NCBI GenBank assembly: GCA_963555705.1
Contig: OY743190.1
Location: forward strand, 37,306,929-37,370,928
Direction: 5' to 3'
Source: Ligustrum vulgare
Taxonomy: Eukaryota > Streptophyta > Magnoliopsida > Lamiales > Oleaceae
DNA: 64,000 nt
The position numbers were made by a program, and so were the translations under genes. Within the stretch, counting starts at the first letter, position 1. Each line of letters starts with the position of its first letter. Below, piece after piece: positions 22,151-34,937 of this stretch. The notes under the pieces are model-generated. The model worked only from the letters and a program-made list of their open reading frames with translations. It was not told the DNA's origin and did not search any database.

Positions 22151-24888
22151 TCAATTTGACAATTTCATCGACAATGGGAAAATCATATTGGCTATCATCG
22201 GTCTCCCACCAACCAATAAGTATAAGTCTTATATTTGAAGTGTTTTTCTCAATCATCTTTTCTCAAACCGACCTAAACTACATTAACAATTTATTGTATT
22301 TTTCTAGCATATCCTTCAAATCATATATTATACAATCATGCAACATTGAATCAGATGATTCACTCCTAACGGGGGGACTTTAAAATTCATATATTAAATT
22401 TTAGACTATCACAATAAAATTATCCGTAAACAATATAAATATAAAAGCAATAAATACATAATACGTATCCGACGACCCTTTTTCTGCTTTCAACCCCATT
22501 CATATTGTCAACAATGTAAAGCGTGCAAATTGCAGAATTGAACTGTCATCAAGTAACAGACTTCCAATCTTAGGGCAATTTTGACTATGTAATCTAAAGA
22601 CGGGAGGCCCTCTATCATCTAGCCCTTTATATATTCCCCATAAAAGTGAACGAAAACATTATATTATATGTCCGAATATTTTCAACGAAATTCTTAATCA
22701 TGTCGTCTCTGCCATATAACAAATCTTTCAAAATAAGAGGATGATCTTCCATAAAAGAAATCTTCAATTTCTCTTCCATACAACAAAGTAGGAATGAACA
22801 AATAAACTGCGAAATCGAACTAAACAACAAATGGTTTGGTTTGAAAAAATTCCAAACCAACTTAAACGATTTGGTTTAGGTTTCAATTGTCAAAACCGCG
22901 GTTTCAAACAGCCAACCCCCCAAATTTTAAAAAATTAAAAAAATAAAAATAAAGGAAAACGTTCAATTTAAAAAAAATGCAATACACTTTTTAATATTAT
23001 CAACAAATTAAAATTAAGGAGTACAAGATTAATTTGTTCAAATCTACAACCATTTGAAAATAATTCCAGCTCCTACAATTCATAATCATCATCCAAGATA
23101 TTTTCTTAAAATAAAATTTCTAATGTAAAAGCTAACTACAATTTGCTTCTATATAATTAGTTTGTTTGTTAACATGAATTGATTCACAATAAAACACTCA
23201 ATTAGAAACTTAATACTATTATTGAACTAGTTTCAACTCGAAATTTTAGACGAATATGTGTCTTTGAGCTCGATTTGAAATGTATTAATTCATTCGTTGG
23301 CAATCCTCTGTTTCAAACCGCACTAAACCTCAAAAAATGGTTTGATTTGGTTTTGTTTAGAAAATGAAATGGTTTCATTTGGTTTGGAAAAATTCCAAAT
23401 CGTTTTAAATGTTTGATTTGAAATATTACTACAAACCGCCCAAACCAAACCGGGTTCACTCTACAGAAAAGTTAGAACTTCGGATTACGACATATTTTAC
23501 AACGCTTATTCACTCTCTCCTCGCACCAAAAATTTACCTTGCAAAATAGACACTTAAATGTAGGATCTCCAATGTCCATGTGCTCCGAACAATCAAACAA
23601 TAGATGAAAAATTAATAATATAGATCATGCGTATAAAAGATAAGATTTACTGTTTTGACCTTTGACAATGAAAAACAACACGTATAAGAAACGAATTCGA
23701 TAATCATAAAAAATAAAAATAAAAAAAAACTAAAATTGTGAGATTGAAAAAGATGCATCAAATTCATGGTATTATAGGATTTCAATATTTATACAACGTA
23801 ATTGGTTTTTGATGAAAATTATAATATAACATTGATCATCTCAATTTTCAGTTAACTAAATTGGAAGACAATTTACTTATTGTTATAGAAATTTAAGAAT
23901 AATTAATATTGAATTAAAATATAACAATTAATATCATATCATAGTTAATTATTTTTAAAAATTTAGACTTAACAGTTAGGACAAAAAATCATTAACAACT
24001 ATACAATTTCAAAGCAATATAAATAAATTTGTTAACCGTTAATGTTAAAAAATGTGATATGAGACTTTCTGGAATAAAAGATTAAATAATAATTAAATGT
24101 AATTGGAAATAAAATTAATTTGATAAACAATCTAATATAGAAAAGAAGATTATTATATGTATGTAACAAAGAACTTAAAAGTATGATTATTTATAACAAA
24201 ATTTAATACAATTTGATTAAATATTCGATATAAATGTAAATAAAAATTAGATATTAGATTTGTATGTCCGAACGAAATTATTCATCCATAAGACTGAGAC
24301 TAATAAAATATCACAATTATTGTAAAAAAATATTTACATATTAAATGTTACTTTCTATAAAAATACTAATTAATTTAATAGAACACAATACAAATGAGCT
24401 CGAATTTTTAGATGTACTAAATAACTAAAAAAATAAGATTATTTATAAAAAAAATTTTATATAAGGTTTATTTAGTATTAGATGCGTAATAAAATTTCGA
24501 TATAATTTTGAACTGAAAATTTTACATTGAAATTATATGACTGAACATAAATACTTATTTTTAAGATTCAAAACATTAAAAGATCAGAATAATTTTCTGA
24601 AGAGAAATGTTTAAACACAAAAAACCAAATATAAGTATGTAAAAAAAAAAAAAAATCTCCATAAAAATACTTAAGTGAAAATAGCACTTTGAACACAATA
24701 AAAGCTGGATTTTGAAGTGTGAACACAATAAAAATTGAGTTTTCCCTCCAAAACTCAGTAGCTTTTATATATTATATAGATAAGACAAATTCAAATTTTA
24801 CAAGAACTCTCATTTTTTAATAGAATTTTACAAAAACATAAGTCAAGAGAGAGTCTTCAGCTCCCTCCAACTACCACGACCTATTTAG
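22151..24888. other. AT-rich intergenic DNA
   Basis: No gene is recognisable. Two short related stretches rich in GGTTTGG and CCAAACC (about 22,800-22,920 and 23,330-23,460) look like the ends of an old MITE-type insertion. The termini could not be fixed. Confidence 0.4.
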
Positions 24889-25589
24889 TATCACTTACAA
24901 AATAACCAGAATGCATATGAACCCAACAAAAAGGGAGACAAGCCCATCACTATGACATGTCACATGTGTTGTAAAAATACATAAACAAAATACTCGACAT
25001 TTGACCATGACTAAAAAGGAATTGTTTAATGAATGAAATCATACAAACTACTAGGTCATGTAGCTCTAGTTCCATTTACTGCAGTTTCTTCCAAAACGCT
25101 ACTTAAAATACACAATGCGTCCTAAAATAGAAAAGGAGTGATAAAATGTGTGAGTTTACAAACTCAGTGAGTGGAGAGTTCGAAAATAAGTATACTCTTC
25201 TCATTTGTATATATTTACTGAAAATCTTATTTGTTCTGTCATAACATTAATACAATTTAAATTATGTTATTTACCTTTATTACTGAGCATGTTGGAATCA
25301 TAAAATCATTTATTCTTTACTTTAAATGACGTGTGAATCATAAAGATAATAAGTAATTTGATATCAACAAAAATCATAACAAACTATCATTTCACCATAC
25401 TATAAGCTAGAATCTTTATTCTATAAACCGGATAAACTAAATTCTGTTATTTGAAATCTAATAAATTATAATAATATTGAAAATCACACCAAAATGTACC
25501 CAATGAACAACCTTACTCATGTACAGAGTAATCTCATGTACAAGGCAAAGATTTTCAAATCTGATAACTGGTAAATTGTCTGTTAATTT

Positions 25590-25925
25590 GGTTATACACT
25601 ATGAAAACGAGTTCTGCAGAGCGGGCAAAATAACATATCTGGTAATACATTATGGAAATAAATTCACATCAGTGTAGAAAGGGTAAAATCACCATATCTG
25701 GTCATAGACTGTGGAAACGAATTCACATCAGTGCAGAGCGGGTAAAATAACCATGTATGGTCATATACCATGGAAACGAATTCACATCAGTGCAGAGCAA
25801 GTAAAATAACCATGCCTGATCATACACCGTGGAAACAAATTCACATAAGTGCAGATTGAGTAAAATAAGCATGTCTAGTCATACACTGAGGAAAAAAATT
25901 CACTTCAATGCAGAGCGAGGTAAGA
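25590..25925. repeat. 59-bp tandem repeat in the chromovirus 3' LTR
   Basis: Units of the form GTAAAATAACCATGTCTGG, TCATACACTGTGGAAACGAA, TTCACATCAGTGCAGAGCG recur with a 59-60 bp period, about five copies. The same array occurs in the other LTR near 40,320-40,765. Confidence 0.85.
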
Positions 25926-26915
25926 TCACCCGGGTACTTTCTAGTAGTTTTAAAATTGTAATGACCCGAAAATTATGATGTGGTTAATTATCCATTATGA
26001 CGTAATAAAAGTGTTTTAGAATTTATTAATTATTTTGGAAGTTGAAGAAATAAAAACGGAGTTTTTAATTAAATGGAAAGTTACGAAAAACATATTTAAA
26101 TGCATTTCTTTAGAAGATTCTTTTGACCACTTCTGAACTCTGATAAATGCATAATTTATATGTACGGGTAAGTACTTGAAGTGAACTTCAAGAATCTAAA
26201 ATCCATTCATCATTCCGATTAATGTACAGCTTGCGGTGAATTTTCAAAGTTGGCTCCTCGACAATTCAACCCGGAAAGACAGCTTCGGATGGTCAACTTT
26301 GAGGCGCCATAACTCTTACCTCACTTAACCAAATCATCTGAAACCAGTTTCATATGAAATTAATATATGAGTACTTTGAAATGAGACCAAGAACACCCAA
26401 TTTGGAATTCATTTGATACCTCGAATTTAACCTCAAACAGGGCAACCTGAAACTGTAAAATCTGGAAAGAATGAAGCATGAGCTGGACATTAATCCTCCA
26501 TATCCAGTTTTAGCTCACATGAGTCATCTTCTTCCTCCTTAGGACACGTCCAACTGCATGAAAATGGAGTGCCACCTCAAGCTTAGCCATTAAAATATGT
26601 TTTCTTAACCTTGAAGGAAGGCTCCAATCCTCTACATCCAATCTCCAGCCTTCCTTTCGTGCATCCTTCTTCTTCAATAAATAGGGAGGAGTTTGAATGA
26701 AGAAACATACCGGAAATCAGATCCAAAACGTCGCTGAATCATCTTGCTCTCTTTCAAACCCTAAGTATTGATTTCATGCCAAAATCATGTTCCAATCCGT
26801 TATAATCCATCCTTTCTATTGGCAAACATGTTTTCTCAAAGTCCTTTATCAAAACAAATGGTTTTAGATAAAAGAAACCAAGAAAACCGACTTTCAGATT
26901 CTGGAAATACGTTAA

Positions 26916-27017
26916 GTGTCGACACCTACTGGGTTGGTGTCGACACCATGTTCATTTGGGCTTAAAACGATGATTCTGACACTTTTGTGTCGACACAAAA
27001 TTAGGTGGTGTCGACAC
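26916..27017. repeat. Four copies of the palindrome GTGTCGACAC in LTR-1
   Basis: Copies are at 26,916-26,925, 26,937-26,946, 26,987-26,996 and 27,008-27,017. The third extends to an 18-bp perfect palindrome, TTTTGTGTCGACACAAAA. They lie about 240-340 bp downstream of the TATA-like element, in the presumed transcribed leader. Confidence 0.9.
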
Positions 27018-27636
27018 TAGACGGACTGCCCGGCGACATAACTTCATCTAGCCATAACTTTTGATCTACAACTCTGATTTACAATCCGTAAAGTGCGTTG
27101 AACTCCAGATTCGATGATCTTTCCAATAATATAGTATGCCACTCATGGAGACTTATTTTCTATGAGTTATATTCTTGTTCTTCCACCTACTCCATGCCTA
27201 GGAAGGCTTCTATTCCAAGAGAAATTATTTTAGGAGCCGTTGTGGATAAATTCATCCAATAAACTGTGAGTGGGATATGTTTATTTGGATTCGTTGAATA
27301 ATATGTGAGTGGGATATGCTATTTGGATTATTTGAATAATATGTAAACTAGATATGATTTATTATATGTGATTTGAATATGATTACTTGAATCATTGGAT
27401 TAACGAATTGAATAGTGGATATGCCCTATTATGTGGTGTAATGTGATGACATGATATGTTGAAATTACATTCGTTCATGTTTTGTAAATGCAATGGCATT
27501 GGATTGATGATGTTTTGGAAATGCAATGGCATTTGATAGGTGATGAATCATGAAAGAAAGTTTATGCATAAAGAAGAGTTTTGTGCATGTGAATTATAGA
27601 TTTGAACTTTAGCCCCCTCGGTAATCAATATGGATA

Positions 27637-28110
27637 TCGATGTTGATGATGTCGGGAGCATCTCGTGACTCCGAGTGTTGTGAGGACGACATGGGATCCA
27701 ATATCTCTGTTGGAGTCGAACAGGGTGAAGGATGACAGGGATGTAGAAGCCCTAAAGGATGAAATAATCCTATGTAATCTGTTGTAATATGGCCAATGTT
27801 GATGATGTCGGGAGCACCTCACGACTCCGAGGGTAGTGAGGAACGACATGTTGATCCAATATCTCTGTTGGAGTCGAACAGGGTGAAGGATGACAGGGAT
27901 GTAGAAGCTCTAAAGGATGAAATAATCCTATGTAATCTGTTGTAATATGGCCAATGTTGATGGTGTCGGGAGCACCTCACGACTTCGAGGGTAGTGAGGA
28001 ACGACATGGTGATCCAATATCTCTATTGGAGTCGAACAGGGTGAAGGATGACAGGGATGTAGAAGTCCTAGAGGATGAAATAATACTATGTAATCTGGTG
28101 TGTTATGGCC
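27637..28110. repeat. Three ~157-bp tandem repeats in LTR-1
   Basis: The word GTCGGGAGCA recurs at 27,651, 27,807 and 27,965. Each unit contains CACGACTCCGAG, TCCAATATCTCTGTTGGAG, GGTGAAGGATGACAGGGATG and TATGTAATCTG. Copies differ by only a few bases. Frames open across the units are a by-product of the repeat. Confidence 0.9.
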
Positions 28111-29289
28111 ATGTTATCAATATACGAGTTATGGAAATGATAAGCGCATTGGGGTAGTGGAGATAATCTACAATCGGGCCCTGAAAACGTGAGTTTTGAA
28201 AAGAACATGCATGTTCATCAATTACTTGTAATGTTGAATTATGTTTCAACGTGCAATAACACATGTGCACCATATCTTACTCACTGGGCAAGTGTATGCT
28301 CACCTCACGCCATCTAACATTTCAGGTAGCTATTGATATAAGATGGATTGGCGGGGATCTTCAGACAGCTTGACAGAGAGTGCTGCGCTAGGCGACGACC
28401 TGTGAGTTGTGGACTTGCCACCGAATAAGAACTTTTGTGTTTGAATTGTCACTCTTCTGTTGAACTCATTATTTAATATTTTAAAAATCAATATCGTTTC
28501 TTCTTAAATAAATGAATTTTATTTTAATTGAAAAAGTTCATTATTATTTTGAAAAGAAAAATGCTTGAAAAATTTCGGGATTTGACAAAAATAACTTTAT
28601 ATATATTGAAATATGTTGATTTAATATTTTCCAAGGCATGATTAAACTGAACTAAGTTTATAATTAAAATACTTATTTATAAATATTTACTTTACAATAA
28701 AAATCATGTTTTATGACTCAATCTTCTGAAACTAATAGCTTTGCAACTTATATGACTTACCATAGGAACTATAGTAAACAAATATTTCATACAAACTTTG
28801 GAATTGAAATAAATTTAAAAGTACCTATTTTCTGAAAAATAAATGTTTCCATTCACAGAGTTAGGAATCGTAAACTAGGCCGGCTGATAAGCTTTGCCTA
28901 TTTCAATATCTCCTCTTAGGAACTAGAAGAATTGAACTCAAACTTGCCAAAACCCACATCTTCTTCCTATTTTCCTTCCCTTTCGTCCTTTCTTTTTCTT
29001 TTTCTCCTACTTGCGTCAGGCCTGCCTATGAATGGAAGGAATTAGGTTTCCTTCAATTGACAATTATTGATAAGAAATGAAGAATTCGCAAGTAAGTCCC
29101 TTCAAATTAAATTAGTAAGTTAAATCCCCAAATTTAATAATTAAAAATTTAACCTTAACATTAAATAATGCTAAGATGACCCACTAAAATTCCCATAAAT
29201 TCAAATTGCTCCAAACTTGACTTTGACTTAGTCAAATAAAATCTTTGACTTTGATTAATTAAAAGTGGGTTGTGATAATCTTACCCCCT

Positions 29290-30762
29290 TCAAAGAATTT
29301 TGTCCTTGAAATTTTGTTGGCTAGGCTGACATAGATGAGGAAATTGTGCACATATTTTGTCCTCACCCTCCCATGTAGCCTCATCTATAACATGATTTTT
29401 CCAAAGGACCTTAACCAATGAAATCATCTTGTCTTGCTGAACTTGATCTCATCTGTCTAAGATTTCCATTGGTTCCACTTCATAAGTCTAGTTCTCCTTC
29501 ACCTAAACTGGATGAGACTCTAGAATATGAGAAGGATCTGCAATATACTTGTGAAGCATAGAAACGTGAAATACATCATGAATCCTAGATAAATCAACTA
29601 GAAAGGCTTAACGATAAGCCACTAGACCAATCTGCTCCACAATTTCATAAGGTCCAATATATCGCGAACTCAATTTTCCCAGCTTGCCAAATCTGAACAC
29701 ACCTTTCCAAGGAGGAAGTTTAAGAAAAGTTTTATCTCCAACTTCAAATTTTAGATCTCTTCTTCGTCTATCTTCTTAGCATTTGTTTGTCTTATGCTAC
29801 GTTTAGCTTATCCTAAATCACTTTCACTTGTTCTATGGCAATTTGGAAAATTTCAGAGCCAACTAATTTTCTCTCACCGACTTCACCCCCAACAAACTGG
29901 TATTCTACATTTCCTACCATGAAGGGCTTCAAATGGAGCCATCTCTATGATCAATTGAAAATAGTTATTATAGGAAAACTCCATTAAATGTAAATGAACA
30001 TCCCAACTACCTTTGAATTCTAAAACACAAACTCGCAGCATATCCTCTAAAGTGTGTATAGTTCTCTTTGATTGACCATCTGTTTGTGGGTGAAAAGTTG
30101 TACTAAAATGAAGTGTAGTACCTAGAGCACTCTAAAGACTAGGCCAAAATCTAGAAGTAAATTCAGGATCTCTATCCGATACAATAGACACTAGAGTCCC
30201 ATATAAACTTAATATCTTATCCACATATAATTTTATCAATTTACTTAAGAAAAATGTAGCTTTGATTGGTAGAAAATCTTGTAGTCTTGGTCAAACGATC
30301 AACAATCACCCGAACTCCATCATGACCACTTTGAGTGCTAGGGAGACCAAATACAAAGTCTATAGTAATATGTTCTCATTTCCACTCTGGAATAGGCAAC
30401 GACTATAGAGGCCTAGCTGCTTTCTGACGAACTGGCTCTACTTGCTAGCATGTAAGACACTTAGATACAAAATATTCTATCTCCCTTTTCATACCCAGCC
30501 ACCAATAATGATCTTTTAAAGCATGATACATCTTGGTACTTCCCGGGTGCATAGCATAGGCTGAACTGTGTGCATCTTCTAAAACCTCCTGCTTCAATTT
30601 TGGTATATCAGGAACACACAATCTGCTCCCCATAACCAATACACCATCTCTGATTTCATAGTCTGATCGTAAACAACCATCGACTTCCGCCTTCAAAATC
30701 CTCAATGTCAAATCTTGAGATTGAGCTTCTCTAATCTTGTCGATCAAAGTGGGTCGTACCAT
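29290..30762 (-). pseudogene. Gypsy integrase and chromodomain-like tail, degraded
   Basis: Reading the minus strand from 30,762, a clean part gives the H2C2 zinc-binding region (HPGSTKMYHALKDHYWW, then CLTC). The catalytic core follows with frameshifts and stops: DFVFGLPSTQSGHDG, SDRDPEFTSRFW and HPQTDGQSKRTIHTLEDMLR, covering the D, D and E positions. Near 29,300-29,430 the tail VKVLWKNHVIDEATWE resembles the chromodomain-type module of Tekay/Del chromoviruses. The domain would insert cDNA; here it is broken. Lineage assignment rests on these blocks alone. Confidence 0.8.
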
Positions 30763-31057
30763 GAAAATTAGCTAGTAGTGCTCCCACAGTAGTCGCTGAA
30801 AACTAAGCATGCAAGTTCTTAAACTCGTAAATCAAAGAAGCACACCGAGTTGAGACGAAGAACTACTAGTCTTCCGGCTAAGAGAATCTGCGACAATATT
30901 TGTCTTCCCTGGATGATAATCAATTATGCAATCATAATCTTTAATCAACTCCAGCCATCTCTTTTGTCTTAGATTTAATTCTTTCTGATAAAAAAATATA
31001 CTTCAAGCTTTTTTGATCTGTAAATATGTGACATTTCTCACCATATAGATTATGCCT

Positions 31058-31447
31058 TCAAATCTTCAATGCCAAAACCACTGCAGCTAACTCTAAGTCA
31101 TGAGTTGGGTAGTTTAACTCATGCTTCTTCAATTGTCTTGAAGTATAAGCTATAACTTTTCCATTTCGCATCAAAACACAACCCAAGCCCTGACGTGAAG
31201 CATCACTATAAATCACGAACTCTTCACCTGGAGATGAAAGAATGAGTAATGGGGCAGAAACTAATCTTTTCTTCAACTTTTGAAATATCTTCTAACAATC
31301 TTTAGTCCACATGAATTTAGAGTTCTTTCGAGTCAAACTGGTCAAAGGAAGAGCAATTTTAGAGAAACCATCTACAAATCGGTGGTATAACCTGTTAGTA
31401 CTAGAAAACTCCTTACTTCTATCACATTTGTAGGTTATTCCCAATTC
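31058..31447 (-). pseudogene. Gypsy RT-RNase H connection and RNase H fragment
   Basis: On the minus strand PTNVIEVRSFLVLTGY, a frameshift, then RFVDGFSKIALPLTSLTRKN lead into [34 protein letters not shown] and [25 protein letters not shown]. These are the RT thumb/connection and the start of RNase H with its first catalytic Asp. A stop lies in the connection. The upstream RT part resumes at 34,507 beyond the inserted LTR. Confidence 0.8.
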
Positions 31448-31452
31448 GTCAC

Positions 31453-34400
31453 TGTGAAGTACGCAAATTTCAAGACTTTTTCAAATGTTTTAAATAATTA
31501 TGCTCAGATACCAACTTGTAACGCACAACCGGATTTTTCTTTTATTTTCAAATTCGATGCTAACACGTGGCGCACAAAATATATTGCAGAAATATTCTTA
31601 TCTTTCTTTTTCACAAGTCAATGACGTAAACGACATCACTTGACTGAGATTTCAAAATAACTTTACTTTAAAATAAAACTCATTTGTTTAAAAAGTAATA
31701 AAACATTTAATAAAAGATCTTGTCTTTAAAATATTTTAGATAAAAGTAACAATATTAAAATACCGAGTTTGGAAATTCAAACAAAAAACTTTATTCAGTA
31801 AGTCTACAGCTCACAGGTCATCACCTAACCCAGCACTATCTGTCTCGTCATCTGAAGATCCTCGCCAACATCTTTTATTTCATTTCTATTATTACCTGAA
31901 ATATCAGATATGCCATGGAATGATCAAACACTTGCCCAGTAAGTGAAGTATGGCACTTGTGCTATTGCACGTAGACAAGTTATCCTCACATATTCAAGAT
32001 CCATGAAAGTATTACTTATTAAATCAATCAAGCCTTTATTCATATCTCCTAGCCACGTCATATATTCAAGAACAGACCCAAGTCAAGTTAATTCAGATTA
32101 TAGGTATTTAAAGTTATATCCAACCCGATCAAGTAAATTTTACATATTTTAGTCAAGTCAAACTTCATATAATTAAGATCAACATAAAAACATGTCTTAC
32201 ATATTTAAACCAGTTAATTCATATACTCGAGTCATATAATCAAGACAAGACAAGTCGAGGCAAGACATTTATTCAAGTCTGGTCAAGACAATATATTTAA
32301 GTTCATATGCATTTGCATATTAATCAAATTGAGTCAAGTTCATATAATCATGACTGGTGCAAATTCATGTCTTTTCAAGGGAACATGACTTTTAATAGGG
32401 CTCATATTACAAATCAACTGCTATCCCGTGTGCACACAAGCAGGGAATGTAACCCCGAGTTCAAGCGTGGAGTTTATTCCAAGAGTTCTTTTACAAGCGT
32501 GATTTCTATACCACGGATTTCAAGTAGGGAGCCGAGATCCCTAAAATTCATTAACAAGCATAACCACATCATTATCCAATTACTAGACTTCGTGGCACGT
32601 ATATATCAAGACAAGCGGGATAGAGTGACAGTAATATCAAGATGTTCCTTTCTGTGCAATGCATAAAGAAAATCATGAAAATCATTTTAATGCAATGTAA
32701 CAACTTTAAATATATCCCGAAGTAGTATTTAAGGTCACGTAATCAAATACAAGTCCAGTCAAGCCAAGTCAAGTTAAGTCAAGACAAGTTCATATGTTTA
32801 TGAGTTACACATATACAACTTAATTCTTATATATTCAAGATCAATGTAATATTCAAGTTACTTTATGTTCATCTTCTCAAGTCAAGTCAAATGGATATGA
32901 TCATGTATTGTGTCAAGTAGATGACATATCAATTTATTACCTCACATTGACGAGTCTAAGATCACATAATCAAGAACAAAAATTAATTTAAACATCCAAG
33001 TAATACTGGTTTAGTATCTCTTGTATCGATATATATTTATGTGTATCGATACATGTATCAATACATAAGAGAGCAGGAAGTTCTTAAAATCTCTATATGT
33101 CAATATATGATGTTACAAGTATGATATTGATATTAAGATAGTGATAATAACCTAGTTAACCATTTTATTTATAATAAACATATGGATATCGAGATAATGT
33201 TACTTATGATACTCACATATTACATGAGAATGTTTATAGCAACATTACATAAATACTTATAACAAGATTAAGATAACATCACGATGATAATAATATGACA
33301 CTTATAACAAGATCAATATAACAATATTATATTAGACATGGAATTATAACGAGATCACGTAATCAAATAAACAATTAAACATATTTCACTCACCTTAGTC
33401 CAGAAGTACCTAAAATAAGGTTCTATAATTTCTGCCTCAGGATGTATCGATACTCCATGTTCATCTTCAAGCTTCATTTATCGATACATGTATCGATACT
33501 TGCAATCGATTTCAACACAGTCAAGTCTGATTTCTGGGATTTCATCAAGAGTTTCAACTAACTACTCGAACAAAATTTCGTTTTAGGATATCAAGTACAT
33601 GTTATTGAATTAACAAGTCTTGATCCTAACATAATTCCAGCATAATTTTAATCTTGAAATACCATAAATTTTGGAGGAGGAAAACTATTATTCTCTCGCT
33701 ATTTCTTTATGTTTTGGTGTGTGGAAAATCTTTGAACTATGAAGGTTATTTATAGAAGGAATTGATTGCACAGCAACTAAAATGGGTAAGCCAGTAAGCC
33801 GTATGGGATTTTTCTTATCTTGCTTAAAGATTAAGGGATGAGCATGCTTCAACAAGCTTGAGGTGGAAGATATATTACATGCAAAGCTGGTGATGTAAAG
33901 AATCAAGTTGGACGTTTCCTTCCTAGTTTGGCTGAGTCACATGTTATCGGACACCTCATGCTTTGGTTATTAAGAAAATTCAGTTTCAAGAGGTAAAATT
34001 TGGACACAAATTCGAGGTACCAAACGACATCAAAATATTTGTTTCTTGATATCATTTTGAAGTACTCACGGAATACTTTCATACCCAATTAACTGTGCAA
34101 GAAACGGATAATCAAGGAGAAAGTTATGGCCTTCCGAAGTTGGTCACTAAAAACTATTTTCGGGTTACTGATTTTACCTTCTTAACTTGAAAAATTCACC
34201 GAGGGCTATCCGTTTGTCGGAATGACAAACCGTTTTCATATTCTCGAAGTTCACTCCAGGAAATTTTCCGTACATATATCGCATGTAATCAAATGAGGTC
34301 GGGAGTGATCAAACGAGTCTATGGAAGATAGGCATAAAAATATGTTTTTGTCGTAACTTTTATTATTTAATATTTTCTTTTTTCTTCCTCTAAATCCTTT

Positions 34401-34501
34401 TTTTTCTTTCTTTTCATTCCAAAATAATAACATAAATTATAAAACACTTTTGTTATGTCATAATGGACAGTAAATGATGTCAAAATTTTCGGATCGTTAC
34501 A
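31453..34501 (-). mobile_element. Gypsy LTR with PBS remnant inserted in RT (LTR-2)
   Basis: GTCAC is duplicated at 31,448-31,452 and 34,502-34,506. Joining the flanks restores E-A-V-T-N-W in the RT frame. In minus orientation a 2,985-bp LTR runs from TGTAACGATCC (34,501) to GTGCGTTACA (31,517). A PBS-like TTGGTATCTGAGC and about 50 more bases follow, ending TTCACA at the duplication. So it is not a clean solo LTR but an LTR plus the first internal bases. A minus-strand TATAAATAA lies at 33,746-33,754. The 32,200-32,900 part is rich in CAAGTCAAGT words. Confidence 0.75.
33022..33507. repeat. Palindromes of the GTATCGATAC type in LTR-2
   Basis: Cluster A includes the perfect TGTATCGATACA at 33,042-33,053, followed at once by a one-mismatch copy. 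Cluster B holds GTATCGATAC at 33,444-33,453, TATCGATA at 33,479-33,486 and GTATCGATAC at 33,490-33,499. In the LTR's orientation cluster B starts about 247 bp downstream of its TATA box. Confidence 0.85.
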
Positions 34502-34506
34502 GTCAC

Positions 34507-34850
34507 TGCTTCAATCTCTACTTGATCTATGTAAATGCCTTCAGATAAGATAACATGACCATAAAATACAACTTTGTATAGGAAGAATTACATTTGCTAA
34601 ACTTCGCATGAATGTCAAGTGGAATTAGATGAGCTTTCAACTCCTGATCATTCACTCTAATCAAACAGTCTCTATATACGCTGTTAGCTAAAAGTGAATC
34701 TCCTACTGGAGTCCCCACAACTAAATCACAGTCTAATGATTCTAATGTACAATCTGCATGAATATCAAGACCATAAGAAATAAATGAATGGGTAGCACCT
34801 GAATCAATGAGTGACTGAGCATTTTTACCAAAAATAAATAACATACCCAC
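34507..34850 (-). pseudogene. Gypsy protease joined to a late RT fragment
   Basis: The minus strand encodes the protease motif LIDSGATHSFIS and runs to about AHLIPLDI. It then continues directly into HAKFSKC, VVFYGHVILSEGIYIDQ and VEIEAVT, which are late RT (thumb) sequences. The RT palm with its catalytic YxDD is therefore deleted at about 34,610. This deletion is separate from the LTR-2 insertion next to it. Confidence 0.75.
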
Positions 34851-34937
34851 GACTGCATCAGGTGACTTCTCAGCATCCTACCGAGTTATTGCAAAACCTC
34901 TCCCATGAGTCTTGGGATGTCCCAACTAGCTCTTTGG

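Larger units (their letters stand above)
25957..28587 (+). mobile_element. 2.63-kb solo gypsy LTR (LTR-1)
   Basis: Starts TGTAATGACCCG and ends GGGATTTGACA. AAAAT is duplicated at 25,952-25,956 and 28,588-28,592. The homologous LTR copy near 40,790 reads straight through TTTTAAAATAACTTT, an empty site in the same window. A TATA-like AATAAATAGG lies at 26,676. Nothing internal to an element adjoins it, so it is a solo LTR. Its last part (GATCTTCAGACAG, GACGACCTGTGAG) resembles the minus strand of LTR-2 near 31,820-31,860, so both belong to one LTR superfamily. Confidence 0.9.
24889..29277 (-). repeat. 3' LTR of the chromovirus element, split by a solo LTR
   Basis: Homologous to 37,716-43,930. 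Removing 25,957-28,592 leaves about 1.75 kb. The inner end is TGTGATA at 29,271-29,277, a probable decay of TGTGACA, next to the polypurine-type CCCCC block. The outer ~200 bp present in the other LTR are missing. Confidence 0.75.

Noticed and set aside
27625..28157. Set of similar small proteins in LTR-1
   Set aside because: They are translations of the 157-bp tandem repeat, with no independent coding evidence.
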